From positions 53,566 to 117,565 of the forward strand of contig CALYBQ010000012.1 of the NCBI GenBank assembly GCA_944415565.1: a DNA stretch of 64,000 nucleotides. The letters are read 5' to 3'. This DNA comes from an uncultured Rikenellaceae bacterium. Its GTDB lineage: Bacteria; Bacteroidota; Bacteroidia; Bacteroidales; Rikenellaceae. The first letter of the stretch is position 1. The number at the start of each line of letters is the position of its first letter. Positions 1 through 9,150 of the stretch are shown here, one piece after another. Under the pieces are notes generated by a model. The model searched no databases and was not told the origin of the DNA. It saw only the letters and a program-made list of their open reading frames with translations. The translations under genes and the position numbers were made by a program.

Positions 1-380
1 GTAAATTGGTTGTAGAAACCGTTACGGTTGTCGTTCCACCAGTTGTTCCCCTTGTTGTCTATCCAACGCAGGATATAAGTATAGTACTCCTCGGCACGTT
101 CCGGATCATCCGCCTTCAGTCGCTCATAGGCCTCTACCAATACGTTCAACGAATGTGCCTGCTGCCAGTACATCCATTTGCTGTTATCGAGAACGTCACC
201 GGCCGAACCTTTGAAAAGCCCAGTCTCCTTATCCATGAACTGATCGACGAGTACGAAAGTACAACTGTCGGCCGCATCGGCCCAGACACGGCTTTTCGGC
301 CCGTTGCACGAAGTAAAGATTACAGTCATGGCCATAGCGGCAAAACCGGCCACAGAGATTCCCGACAAAAACTTTTTCAT
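1..380 (-). CDS. GH76-like alpha-mannanase lipoprotein, N-terminal part (runs off the window)
   Basis: Partial gene on the minus strand; ATG at 378-380, and the frame stays open to the window edge, giving 126 residues. The N-terminus is a lipoprotein signal (MKKFLSGISVAGFAAMAMTV, then FTSC with the lipidated Cys). The mature part carries the start of a family 76 glycoside hydrolase: a segment YWQQAHSLNVLVEAYER and a later NWWNDNRNGFYNQF, which in GH76 enzymes precedes the DDMxW catalytic segment, here beyond the edge. Known GH76 enzymes are endo-alpha-1,6-mannanases of surface glycan utilisation. It diverges from the glycosidase lipoprotein at 629 and has its own promoter at 435-464. The family call rests on N-terminal motifs only, so another alpha/alpha6-barrel hydrolase is possible. 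Confidence 0.72.
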   Translation of the reverse strand, partial: MKKFLSGISVAGFAAMAMTVIFTSCNGPKSRVWADAADSCTFVLVDQFMDKETGLFKGSAGDVLDNSKWMYWQQAHSLNVLVEAYERLKADDPERAEEYYTYILRWIDNKGNNWWNDNRNGFYNQF

Positions 381-434
381 TATGCTATTCTTTAATTTTT
401 CCGATTGGGCTTGAGTATCCGACTCATAACGATG

Positions 435-464
435 CAAATATACGATTTAACCGCGGATAACAAA
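435..464 (-). promoter_or_regulatory. Bacteroidota promoter for the GH76-like gene
   Basis: Read on the minus strand there is TTTG (461-464), an 18-base spacer, then TATATTTG (435-442). This matches the primary sigma factor consensus TTTG / TAnnTTTG of Bacteroidota. It lies about 55 bases upstream of the ATG at 380. Confidence 0.65.
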
Positions 465-574
465 AGCGTCGGGGCACATATCCGTCATCACAGCCATGAC
501 TTCACACGACACAGGGATGCCATACGCGAGAAGATATTTCCTGAAATAACATCTTTTGTTTACTTTTGATTCGC

Positions 575-582
575 TATCTTTG
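575..582 (+). promoter_or_regulatory. Probable -7 element for the 629-7045 gene run
   Basis: TATCTTTG matches TAnnTTTG, 46 bases before the ATG at 629. A TTTG at 555-558 is nearby but the spacer (16) is shorter than usual, and a second TACTTTTG lies at 561-568, so the exact start of transcription is uncertain. Confidence 0.45.
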
Positions 583-628
583 TTTGCAGTAATATCGGCT
601 AAACAAATACCCGCACAAACCCACGCCT

Positions 629-2152
629 ATGAAAAAAATTATCAGCACCATTGCTCTGTTTTCCGCGTTATGCGCCGCTTGCAGCAACATACCGACATCG
701 CTCGTGCCCGACACGCCATCAGGGGCTCCCGACTATTTCTGCACATGGAACGTGCAGGGTTATGCCGTAAGCTACACAGGAGGGACAAATACACGGGCCG
801 TCATCAACGAGCAATATATGTTCGGTGCTGAGAAATTTGAAAACTGGGCCGAATTATTTCCGGAAATACGCGCCGACTTATACTTCGTCATGGACGACTC
901 GTGGGACATTCCGCAGGATGTCAACAACACTCCGAACGAATATCTCGGACTGACGGAACTCGACGCCTCGCGTTTCCCCTCGTTCACAGGAACACCAACC
1001 CAACGGTTGAAAAAACTGACTAAGAAGGTAAAGTCGTTAGGCTGGAAAGGATTGGGCGGATGGATATGCGCCCAAGAGGCCGAAATGGTTCACGTACCTG
1101 CCAATGCGGACTCCGTCGAAGCATATTGGACCGAGCGGCTGCAAGCTGCCGACGAAGCAGGATTCGCCTACTGGAAAGTAGACTGGGGACACAAAGACCG
1201 CAATGACGAGTGGCGCAAAAACCTGACCGCATGGGGACGTACTCATGCACCGAACCTCGTAATCGAGCACGCGATGAAAGGGAAGTACATCGAATTCAGC
1301 GATGTATTCCGCACATACGACGTCGAGAACATAACCGCCACACCGGTCACCATCCAGCGTGTGGCCGACCTGCTGAAATACTCGGCCCAAGGCGATGCCG
1401 CCGGGATAGTCAACTGCGAAGACGAACCCTACATTGCAGCCGGACTCGGATGTGCCATAGGCGTAATGCGCCACCCGTTCAACGGCAATCTACCCGACGG
1501 GAGACAAGACCACGTCTTCCCTCCCGTGGGCCGCGACTACAAAAGCCGTCTCGACGAAGTTATCAGAGGTGTACGCTGGCATCGCATAGCCGAACCTTTC
1601 GGAGTTGCGGACGACGCCCATATAGATACCGTCAAATTGCAAGACTACTGGGATATCCGCCCCAACGAATCGTATGTAGGGCATAAAGATGGCGAACGCC
1701 TGCACGTATCGGCCCCGGCTCGCGTAAGCCGCAACATGCCGTTGCCCGAAATAGCGGCCGACAGCACTACGGCCGTGCCATTCGTCATGGCATCGCGATA
1801 CCCTAACGGCGCTACGGCAATCGTAACGACGGAACGCACTCTGGGACGTGAATGCGTATTGAACCCGGTCGCAGTAACGGTAAAAATGTCCGACTGGTAT
1901 AAGCCGATAGGCATATTCGGCCTGTACGAAAGTCTCGTGCTCGATTTCGACAACGAGATAGGCGCACAGGACTTCACAGTACTGGGACAGGACCTCGCCG
2001 GAGAACTGGCCATCGACATCACCGACCGCGTCTCGATACAAGGCACACGGATGATCGTCCCCGGCGAACTCATAAACGAGATAGGGCTTATGGCAGCCAG
2101 AGAGGGCGACAAATCGACCCCCGGAATGGTATTACAGATATTCGCACAATAG
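629..2152 (+). CDS. GH-D clan (alpha-galactosidase-like) glycosidase lipoprotein
   Basis: A 507-residue surface or periplasmic lipoprotein: MKKIISTIALFSALCAACSN has a lipobox ending in Cys18. The body looks like a TIM-barrel glycosidase related to GH27/GH36. DDSWDIP (about residue 90) resembles the substrate-binding DDGW loop, FAYWKVDWG (about residue 184) carries the expected nucleophile Asp, and FRTYDVENI (about residue 228) resembles the R-x-x-D acid/base region. A beta-rich C-terminal domain follows. The likely reaction is retaining hydrolysis of an alpha-glycoside, but the sugar cannot be read from the sequence. Divergent from the GH76-like gene, it may belong to a glycan-use locus mostly outside the window. 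trkA begins 19 bases downstream, so it may share a transcript with housekeeping genes. Confidence 0.68.
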   Translation: MKKIISTIALFSALCAACSNIPTSLVPDTPSGAPDYFCTWNVQGYAVSYTGGTNTRAVINEQYMFGAEKFENWAELFPEIRADLYFVMDDSWDIPQDVNNTPNEYLGLTELDASRFPSFTGTPTQRLKKLTKKVKSLGWKGLGGWICAQEAEMVHVPANADSVEAYWTERLQAADEAGFAYWKVDWGHKDRNDEWRKNLTAWGRTHAPNLVIEHAMKGKYIEFSDVFRTYDVENITATPVTIQRVADLLKYSAQGDAAGIVNCEDEPYIAAGLGCAIGVMRHPFNGNLPDGRQDHVFPPVGRDYKSRLDEVIRGVRWHRIAEPFGVADDAHIDTVKLQDYWDIRPNESYVGHKDGERLHVSAPARVSRNMPLPEIAADSTTAVPFVMASRYPNGATAIVTTERTLGRECVLNPVAVTVKMSDWYKPIGIFGLYESLVLDFDNEIGAQDFTVLGQDLAGELAIDITDRVSIQGTRMIVPGELINEIGLMAAREGDKSTPGMVLQIFAQ

Positions 2153-2171
2153 GTAACTATAAGGCAAGGCC

Positions 2172-3512
2172 ATGAAGATAGTAATTGCCGGAGCTGGAGA
2201 AGTAGGCACCCACCTCGCCAAGATGCTCAGCGGCGCAGACCATGAAATTACGGTCATCGACATAGACCCCAAACTACTCGAAGAGATCGAGGGACTCAAC
2301 GACGTCATCACCGTCGAGGGCAATGCGTCCACATTTTCTACACTGAAAAAAGCCGGTGTACGCAAAGCGGACCTGTTCATAGCCGTGGCGCACGAGGAGA
2401 ACATCAACATCATTTCGGCCACGCTCGCCAAACAGTTGGGAGCGCGCAAATCCATTGCACGCATCGACAACAACGAATACCTCGAACCCAACAACAAGGA
2501 GGTGTTCATCAACATGGGTATCGACTACCTGTTTTACCCCGAACGAATCGCGGCCAAGGAGATCATCAAACTGCTCGGTCACACGTCGTCAACGGAATTC
2601 GTAGATTTCTCGGGCGGGATGCTCTCACTCGTCGTGTTCAAGCTCGACGAATCGAGCAGCCTCGTGGACAAGACTTTGCTCGAGACTACGCTCAACCGCG
2701 ACAACCTTCCGTACCGGACAGTTGCCATAGCGCGGGACGGCCGTACTATCATCCCTCGCGGGGACGACAGGTTCCATGCCGGCGACATGATATACGTCAT
2801 CACGAACCGCAACTCGGTCGAGGAGGTACTGAACTATTCCGGGAAAGCCAACATAGACATAAAGAACATGATGATCCTCGGCGGCAGCCGCATAGGTGTC
2901 GGGGTCGCTGCGGGACTCGAAAAAGAGGTCAATATCAAGCTCGTGGAGTACAATCAGGAGAAGGCCTACCGTCTGGCGGAACAACTCGACAATACGCTCA
3001 TCATCCACGAGGACGGCCGCGATATAGACGCCATGTTGGAAGAGGGGCTCGACACGATGGATGCGTTCGTAGCCGTCACCGGCAGGTCGGAAACCAACAT
3101 TCTGGCCGCCATGCTGGCCAAACGCATAGGTGTCAAGAAAGTGATAGCCGAGGTCGAGAACCTCAACTACATAAACCTTGCAGAGAGCATAGGCATCGAC
3201 ACCATCATCAACAAGAAGCTTATAACTGCGAGCAACATCTTCCGCTTCACCATGACCACCGATGTACAAGCCATCAAATGTCTCACGGGAAGCGACGCGG
3301 AGGTGCTCGAATTCATCGTCAAGCCGAACTCTCCTGTCACGAAACAGAAGATACAAGAACTCGACTTCCCGCGCGATGCCATTATAGGCGGCATAGTCCG
3401 CGGCGACTCGGCGATGATAGCGGTCGGTAGTTCGGAGATCAACGCATACGACAGGGTAGTAGTCTTTGCCATGCCGGACGCCATAGCAAAAGTAGGAAGA
3501 TTCTTTAATTAG
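2172..3512 (+). CDS. trkA: TrkA, peripheral NAD-binding subunit of Trk potassium uptake
   Basis: This 446-residue cytoplasmic protein has the duplicated RCK plan of full-length TrkA. The first Rossmann domain has GAGEVG at residues 7-12. A TrkA_C domain follows (about 140-220), then a second Rossmann domain with GGSRIG near 237 and a second TrkA_C domain (about 365-446). TrkA gates the TrkH/TrkG potassium channel through nucleotide binding. No trkH lies in the window, although it is often adjacent in Bacteroidota. The gene sits 19 bases after the glycosidase gene and 8 bases before the GH3-family gene, so co-transcription is likely. Length and motifs are normal. Confidence 0.95.
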   Translation: MKIVIAGAGEVGTHLAKMLSGADHEITVIDIDPKLLEEIEGLNDVITVEGNASTFSTLKKAGVRKADLFIAVAHEENINIISATLAKQLGARKSIARIDNNEYLEPNNKEVFINMGIDYLFYPERIAAKEIIKLLGHTSSTEFVDFSGGMLSLVVFKLDESSSLVDKTLLETTLNRDNLPYRTVAIARDGRTIIPRGDDRFHAGDMIYVITNRNSVEEVLNYSGKANIDIKNMMILGGSRIGVGVAAGLEKEVNIKLVEYNQEKAYRLAEQLDNTLIIHEDGRDIDAMLEEGLDTMDAFVAVTGRSETNILAAMLAKRIGVKKVIAEVENLNYINLAESIGIDTIINKKLITASNIFRFTMTTDVQAIKCLTGSDAEVLEFIVKPNSPVTKQKIQELDFPRDAIIGGIVRGDSAMIAVGSSEINAYDRVVVFAMPDAIAKVGRFFN

Positions 3513-3520
3513 ACACTGCC

Positions 3521-5035
3521 ATGTCGCTAATCACAAAAATATCGAAGGCATACCTGATGCCACGGCTGCGTCAGATAGACCGATTCTGCGAACAGCCCGC
3601 CGAGGTGCAGTCCGAGCAATTGGATTACCTGTTGCGGCAAGGACGGAACACCATCTTCGGCCGCGAACACGACATGGAGTCTATATCAGGCATCGAAGCG
3701 TTCCAGCAACGGATACCGGTAGTGGACTACGAGCATTTCCACGACTACATCATGCGGACCAAAGGCGGGGAGCAGAACGTTTTCTGGCCGACACCCGTCA
3801 AGTGGTTCGCCAAATCATCGGGCACGACCGATGCCAAAAGCAAGTACATACCGGTCAGCCAAGAGGGATTGAAGCAGGCCCATCTGCAAGGCCCGCGCGA
3901 CGTGGTGGCACTATACCTCCGCTCGCATCCCGAAAGCCGGATGCTCGGCGGGAAAACCCTCACGCTCGGCGGAAGCAAGAGAGTGGAACGCGAGGGGGAG
4001 ACGGCCTTCAGCGGCGACCTGTCGGCAATCCTAATCGAAAACACACCGTGGTACGCCAACCTCAAACGTGTACCTAAACCGGCCACGGCACTCATTCCCG
4101 ACTTCGCGGAAAAGGTAAGACGAATCTGCGAAGAGACTGTCCGTAAGGACGTGCGGGCGTTTGCAGGAGTTCCTTCATGGAATCTCGTGATGATGAACAA
4201 GGTACTGGAATACACTGGCGCGAAAAACCTGTTGGAGGTATGGCCCAACCTCGAACTCTTCATGCACGGCGGGATGAACTTCAAACCGTACAGGGAGCAA
4301 TACCGGACCCTCATACCGACCGACCGCATGAACTATATGGAGACCTACAACGCATCAGAGGGATTTTTCGGCATCGCCGACGACCCTGCGCTCGATGATA
4401 TGCTGCTGATGCTCGACTACGGAATATTTTACGAGTTCCTCCCTATGAGTTCCCTCGGCGATACGTCAAAGGCTGTTCCGCTGGAGGATGTCCGCACAGG
4501 AGTAAACTATGCCATGATAATCACGACCAGCAACGGACTCTGGCGTTACATGATAGGCGACACGGTCGAATTCACCTCGACATCACCTTACCGCATCCGC
4601 ATTACGGGCCGGACAAAACATTACATCAACGCTTTCGGCGAAGAGATAGTCATAGAGAACGCCGAAAACGCCATTGAGGCGGCATGCAGGGCCACCGGAG
4701 CGATAGTCGCGGAGTATTCCGCCGCGCCGGTCTACATGAGCGGCCGCGAAAAGGGAGCCCACGAGTGGGTGGTCGAATTCAAGACCGCACCTTCATCGAC
4801 AGAGGATTTCGCACGCGAACTCGACCTCGCGCTGCAAAAACTCAACTCCGATTACGAGGCCAAACGCTTCAAAGACACCACGCTTATGCCGCCCAAGGTC
4901 AGCGTCGTCAAGTCTGGCACGTTTATGGCATGGATGTCGTCGCGGGGCAAGATAGGCGGCCAGAACAAAGTCCCGCGCCTGTTCAACGACCGCACGTTCG
5001 TAGACGGGCTTCTGTCAACGGACAAAGAGATATAG
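3521..5035 (+). CDS. GH3-family acyl-amido synthetase-like protein
   Basis: A 504-residue member of the GH3 family (named for auxin-responsive plant genes), an ANL-superfamily fold that adenylates a carboxylate and can transfer it to an amino acid. The nucleotide-binding motif is SSGTTDAKSKYIP (about residues 99-111). A second conserved block, YNASEGFFG (about 276), and the hinge-like ITGRTKHYINAFGEE (about 365) are also present. Bacterial substrates are largely unknown, so I give no substrate. There is no signal peptide and it should be cytosolic. It lies between trkA (8 bases) and the deoxynucleoside kinase gene (22 bases), which says little about its role. Confidence 0.85.
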   Translation: MSLITKISKAYLMPRLRQIDRFCEQPAEVQSEQLDYLLRQGRNTIFGREHDMESISGIEAFQQRIPVVDYEHFHDYIMRTKGGEQNVFWPTPVKWFAKSSGTTDAKSKYIPVSQEGLKQAHLQGPRDVVALYLRSHPESRMLGGKTLTLGGSKRVEREGETAFSGDLSAILIENTPWYANLKRVPKPATALIPDFAEKVRRICEETVRKDVRAFAGVPSWNLVMMNKVLEYTGAKNLLEVWPNLELFMHGGMNFKPYREQYRTLIPTDRMNYMETYNASEGFFGIADDPALDDMLLMLDYGIFYEFLPMSSLGDTSKAVPLEDVRTGVNYAMIITTSNGLWRYMIGDTVEFTSTSPYRIRITGRTKHYINAFGEEIVIENAENAIEAACRATGAIVAEYSAAPVYMSGREKGAHEWVVEFKTAPSSTEDFARELDLALQKLNSDYEAKRFKDTTLMPPKVSVVKSGTFMAWMSSRGKIGGQNKVPRLFNDRTFVDGLLSTDKEI

Positions 5036-5057
5036 AACAACACTGAAAACACCGGAT

Positions 5058-5669
5058 ATGTATATAGCCATCGCAGGAAACATAGGCAGCGGCAAAACCT
5101 CTCTGACCGAGATACTCGCCAAGAGGTTCGACGCCCGCATCTACGAAGAAGACACGAGCAATCCGTACCTCAACGATTTCTACGGAGACATGAACCGTTG
5201 GGCATTCAACCTGCAGGTATATTTCCTTGGCAGCAGGATCGAACAAGCACGCATGATGCTGGACGAATACGGCGACCTCATACAAGACCGCACAATATAC
5301 GAGGACGCCTACATATTCGCCACCAACCTGCACGAAATGGGGCTCATGAGCTCTCGCGACTACGAATCGTACATGCGTATATTCGAGATATCGCGCCGCA
5401 TCATAGCGACGCCCGACCTGCTCATATACCTCAAAGCGAGCGTCCCAACGCTAATAAGCCAGATACAAAAACGCGGCAGGGCCTACGAAATGTCCATCCA
5501 GCAGGACTACCTCCTGAGGCTCAACGAGAAATACGAGAACTGGATAAACAACATCTACGAAGGCGAGGTCATTACGCTCGACATCGACAAAGACGATTTC
5601 GTCATGGACCCAAGCGTACTAGAACCGATAGTGGAACGTATTTCGCGGATCAAATCTATAAAAGGTTAA
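5058..5669 (+). CDS. Deoxynucleoside kinase (deoxyadenosine/deoxyguanosine type)
   Basis: This 203-residue cytosolic kinase phosphorylates deoxynucleosides for salvage. It has the P-loop GNIGSGKTS at residues 7-15, the acidic YEED segment at 29-32 expected of the base catalyst, and DRTIYED at 77-83, which corresponds to the D/E-R-S motif of the dNK family. A lid-like QKRGRAYE follows near residue 137. Length matches bacterial dAK/dGK enzymes. Substrate preference among dA, dG and dC cannot be decided by eye. The stop is 5 bases before the methyltransferase ATG, so the two are translationally close. Confidence 0.88.
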   Translation: MYIAIAGNIGSGKTSLTEILAKRFDARIYEEDTSNPYLNDFYGDMNRWAFNLQVYFLGSRIEQARMMLDEYGDLIQDRTIYEDAYIFATNLHEMGLMSSRDYESYMRIFEISRRIIATPDLLIYLKASVPTLISQIQKRGRAYEMSIQQDYLLRLNEKYENWINNIYEGEVITLDIDKDDFVMDPSVLEPIVERISRIKSIKG

Positions 5670-5674
5670 GCCCC

Positions 5675-7045
5675 ATGCTCCCGGACGAATTCGTAAACTC
5701 GCTCACAGAAATACTATCGGCAGAAGAAGCCAACGCCCTGTGCAACACCATAGAGAACGGTCGTTCGGTGACCTCCATACGGCTGAACCCGTTCAAAGTT
5801 TCGGAAAAACCTGAAGGCAAGCCAGTTCCTTGGAACAGATATGGGCTGTTGCTCGACGAACGCCCGTCATTCACTCTCGATCCGACATACCATGCTGGGG
5901 CATATTATGTCCAAGAGGCATCGTCCATGTTCGTAGAACACCTGTACCGGACGGCCATCGGAGAACGGCAGGGCATAAAGTTGCTAGACCTGTGCGCCGC
6001 ACCGGGCGGCAAAAGCACGCTCTACTCCACCGTAGTGGGACTCGACGGCATCGTGGTAGCCAACGAGGTGATACGCCAACGGGCTATGGCGCTCGCAGGC
6101 AACGTGCAGAAATGGGGGCTCGGCAATGTAGTGGTCACCAACAACGACCCGTCGCATTTCGCTGGTTTCCGCAACTGGTTCGACGTCATAGCCGTAGATG
6201 CGCCGTGCTCGGGCGAAGGGATGTTCCGCAAAGATCCCAAAGCTCGCGAAGAGTGGAGTCCGGAACTCGTAACGATGTGCGCCGCACGTCAACGCCGCAT
6301 ACTCGCCGACATATGGGGCGCGCTGAAACCGGGCGGAATATTAATATACTCGACATGCACGTACAACCGCCATGAGAACGAAGAAAACGTTGCATGGCTG
6401 GCCTCTGAATACGACTGCGAAGGCGTAGAGGTTTCCGTACCCGAAGAGTGGAAAATAGTAACCGGCAATATCAGTACTGAAGGCGGGGTTCCGATACCGA
6501 CCTTCAGATTCTATCCTCACCGTGTCGCTGGAGAGGGGTTCTTCGCTGCGATCATCCGCAAAGGAGGCCAAGGAGAACGCGCCTGTGCACCCAAACCCCG
6601 GCGCAGCATCTTCACGGAGATACAGAAAGGGACACAACGCAGCATATCGTCTTGGGTAGCCCAACCCGAATACATGAAATTCGTTCAGGTCGCCGGGAAT
6701 GTCTACGCCTATTATAACGACACATTCGCCGATGTCAAGACAATCGCCGAATCCATGTCCGTCATCACATCAGGTATAATGATGGGACAACTTTTCTCTG
6801 GCAAGCTGAAGCCGGAACATCCGCTCGCATTATTCCACGATGTGAACAAAAACGACATCGCTACAGCTGAGCTGCCGTTGGACGCCGCTCTCGATTATCT
6901 GCGAAAACAAAACGTCGAGTCCTCGTATTTCAGCGAGGGCATCAACCTCGTGACATACTGTGGATTTCCGATAGGATGGGTCAAACGAATAGGTAACAGG
7001 GCCAACAATATGTACCCCAAAGAGCTGCGTATCACGAACTTGTAA
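5675..7045 (+). CDS. RsmF/NOL1-NOP2-sun family RNA cytosine-C5 methyltransferase
   Basis: This 456-residue enzyme methylates cytosine-C5 in rRNA (or tRNA) with SAM. The SAM-binding motif LDLCAAPGGKS is at 104-114. The two Cys of the m5C mechanism are Cys178 in DAPCSGEGMFR and Cys228 in YSTCTY. A C-terminal PUA-like RNA-binding region (about 300-456) fits the RsmF/YebU subgroup. I chose the ATG at 5675: the frame stays open upstream to 5198, but that part overlaps the kinase gene and has no family similarity. The gene ends the plus-strand run and is followed by a strong terminator. Confidence 0.9.
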   Translation: MLPDEFVNSLTEILSAEEANALCNTIENGRSVTSIRLNPFKVSEKPEGKPVPWNRYGLLLDERPSFTLDPTYHAGAYYVQEASSMFVEHLYRTAIGERQGIKLLDLCAAPGGKSTLYSTVVGLDGIVVANEVIRQRAMALAGNVQKWGLGNVVVTNNDPSHFAGFRNWFDVIAVDAPCSGEGMFRKDPKAREEWSPELVTMCAARQRRILADIWGALKPGGILIYSTCTYNRHENEENVAWLASEYDCEGVEVSVPEEWKIVTGNISTEGGVPIPTFRFYPHRVAGEGFFAAIIRKGGQGERACAPKPRRSIFTEIQKGTQRSISSWVAQPEYMKFVQVAGNVYAYYNDTFADVKTIAESMSVITSGIMMGQLFSGKLKPEHPLALFHDVNKNDIATAELPLDAALDYLRKQNVESSYFSEGINLVTYCGFPIGWVKRIGNRANNMYPKELRITNL

Positions 7046-7060
7046 GCATAGCCAATACAT

Positions 7061-7094
7061 CAATAAAGTCCGCCATAATGAGCGGACTTTATTG
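7061..7094 (+). terminator. Rho-independent terminator after the methyltransferase gene
   Basis: A perfect 13-bp inverted repeat (7061-7073 with 7082-7094, arm sequence CAATAAAGTCCGC) has an 8-base loop. A- and T-rich arm ends allow termination from either side. It begins 15 bases after the stop codon. Confidence 0.85.
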
Positions 7095-7257
7095 ATATGC
7101 GTGATATATCGCTGGAACACATTGCAAATATCAAGAAACAACCTCGGCGATATTATAAATCAAGCTATTTACTCCTAAGCACAGAACAGAGCAACGACAT
7201 AAATCCGCGCTCCTCATCCATGCGCCGGAGTATCATCGACCACTCTACCCCCAAATA

Positions 7258-8409
7258 TCAATCGACCGTTACGGAGCGATAATCCGGCAATACCCCTTTT
7301 TCGAGCATATCCCGGCAATTCACTTTATCGAGAATAACCCCGCCGCGGAGTACAACCACACCCGTGCGTGCGCGCAATATAGTTTTTATGGTCGTACCGT
7401 CCATGTTATAGCACGGCACATGGTCGTTTTGGAGAGTCACATACGGATGCGCCATAACCGGATCGGCCGTAATGCACATCACTCGATACCCGCGCTCGCG
7501 AGCCTGAGCTACGGCGATAGCCAACTTGCGTTCGCAGCGCGGACGTAAATCCGCCAACTCTCCAGCAAAGACCATATACACTATATTCGTATCGGCAAGT
7601 ATCTCCTCGGTCATGTCGTGTTCGGCATCGAAAACAGCGAAATCCCTGACCGAAGCATGCACTTTGTTATTAAGAGCCAACACTTTTGTATCGACATACT
7701 CCCAACGCGACTCATCGGTCCATTCCGGATCGTCTATATCGAACTCACGCACCTTACCAGTTTCCTTATTCTTGAATATGAGTATCGTCTCCACGTCGTC
7801 TCGGCCATCGTCCTGCATCGCCTCGACAAGGTTCGTTCCGATCTTATAGGGCAGGAAATCGATGATCGGGAGATGGCGATACGAATAGATCCCTATCCCG
7901 AAAGCTATGCAAGCGTATGTAAGCATGAAAGCTCCGTCACGCCATGTCGGGATCAACGGCAGTTTTCTCGAATTCCAACATACGAACAACGCCATCGGGA
8001 GCAACACCATGTTCTTTATGAACGTCTCCCAATTGGTCAGCTTTATGGCCTCGCCGAAGCACCCGCAATCGTCCACAGGATTCCATATTGCGAGAACGAG
8101 CGACAGCACCGTAAAGAAGAGCATCGCGCACGAAATGAATATGGTAGTCAGGCGCAGGCGCACTTTTGATAGCACCATAAGGCCGAGCATCATCTCCGCA
8201 CCGTTCAACCATATACCGATACCGAACCGCCAACCGTACAGCCAATCCATATCGAACGCAGCGAGGTATTCGCCAACCTTTATCCCGGTCCCCCAAGGGT
8301 CAACCGTCTTTACAAATCCGGAGAAAACAAAAGTTAGTGCCAGCAAAACACGGCACACCTCTACGGCTATCCTCCTCACCTTATCGCTTTGGGCTGTAGT
8401 CTGTGTCAC
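7258..8409 (-). CDS. DoxX/MauE-like inner-membrane protein of the BT_3928 type
   Basis: A 383-residue membrane protein. The N-terminal ~180 residues carry four to five hydrophobic segments and a DCGCFGEA motif (about residue 115), a pattern seen in MauE/DoxX-like proteins thought to handle thiol-disulfide chemistry or quinones. The C-terminal half is soluble with a thioredoxin-like look (FDAEHDMTEEILADTNIVYM, then MCITADP) but no CxxC. The start is GTG at 8407-8409, which overlaps the tmk stop codon as GTGA, indicating translational coupling. The family is conserved in Bacteroidota without a proven function. A redox role is inference. Confidence 0.78.
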   Translation of the reverse strand: MTQTTAQSDKVRRIAVEVCRVLLALTFVFSGFVKTVDPWGTGIKVGEYLAAFDMDWLYGWRFGIGIWLNGAEMMLGLMVLSKVRLRLTTIFISCAMLFFTVLSLVLAIWNPVDDCGCFGEAIKLTNWETFIKNMVLLPMALFVCWNSRKLPLIPTWRDGAFMLTYACIAFGIGIYSYRHLPIIDFLPYKIGTNLVEAMQDDGRDDVETILIFKNKETGKVREFDIDDPEWTDESRWEYVDTKVLALNNKVHASVRDFAVFDAEHDMTEEILADTNIVYMVFAGELADLRPRCERKLAIAVAQARERGYRVMCITADPVMAHPYVTLQNDHVPCYNMDGTTIKTILRARTGVVVLRGGVILDKVNCRDMLEKGVLPDYRSVTVD

Positions 8410-9086
8410 AGTAAGCCTTTTATTTCGTTAAGTATCTTGTCAAAATTCTTATCAGGGGTATCCATCTCCCCGTATCCGTTCGAGCAATCTATGACCACGA
8501 GACCCGGATCGCGGCTCACACGGTCAAGATATACCTGCCTCACCTTGCGCTGAAGGTCCAGCGAGGCTTCATGTATGTCTTCGCGGCCCGCGAGGTATGT
8601 TCTGTCGTCGCCTTCGCGCACCTCCGTAAGGCGGCTCTCGGTAAAATGGAACGGCACATCCAGAAACAACGAAATATCCGGACGCGGCAGTTTATTATGA
8701 TTGTACTCCAAATCGAATATCCAATCGGCCAGCTTCTCTCGCTCCGCCACGTCACCGACTTTCGCGCACTGGTACGCTATGTTGGAATAAACATATCTGT
8801 CCGTCAGAATGAATTTACCCTCGGCAAGCCAACCGCGCATCATATCAGCGGCCTCGGCACGGTCTCCGGCGAACAACAACGCCACCAGCCACGGGCTAAC
8901 CTCATCGGCCATCCCGAATTCGCCACGCAGGAAACGTGCGATAAGATCGCCGTAGAAAGGCGCGTCGAAACGCGGGAAATGCAGATACTCATACTCGCCT
9001 CCCCTGTCGGCGATGCACGCAATCAGCTTGTTCAGCTGCGTAGATTTCCCGGCCCCGTCCAGACCCTCAAGTACGATGAAAGGCAT
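8406..9086 (-). CDS. tmk: Thymidylate kinase
   Basis: This 226-residue dTMP kinase makes dTDP for DNA synthesis. The P-loop is EGLDGAGKST (7-16), the DRY segment is DRYVYSNIAYQ (about 96-106), and the lid region follows EVREGDDRTYLAGREDIHE. Length is slightly above the usual 205-215 residues. It is preceded by sufS with a 64-base gap and overlaps the DoxX-like gene by four bases, so it may be at the distal end of the suf transcript. Confidence 0.94.
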   Translation of the reverse strand: MPFIVLEGLDGAGKSTQLNKLIACIADRGGEYEYLHFPRFDAPFYGDLIARFLRGEFGMADEVSPWLVALLFAGDRAEAADMMRGWLAEGKFILTDRYVYSNIAYQCAKVGDVAEREKLADWIFDLEYNHNKLPRPDISLFLDVPFHFTESRLTEVREGDDRTYLAGREDIHEASLDLQRKVRQVYLDRVSRDPGLVVIDCSNGYGEMDTPDKNFDKILNEIKGLL

Positions 9087-9150
9087 CTATAAGTTTTTTA
9101 GATTAATGCAAGATAATAATTTTCCGGCGAAAATCAAAGCGGTTGCCGCC

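Noticed and set aside
5198..5674. Upstream extension of the RNA methyltransferase frame
   Set aside because: It overlaps the deoxynucleoside kinase gene in another frame and has no methyltransferase similarity; the ATG at 5675 fits the family.
7097..7282. Short plus-strand frame after the 7061 terminator
   Set aside because: No start signals or similarity, and it overlaps the end of the DoxX-like gene.
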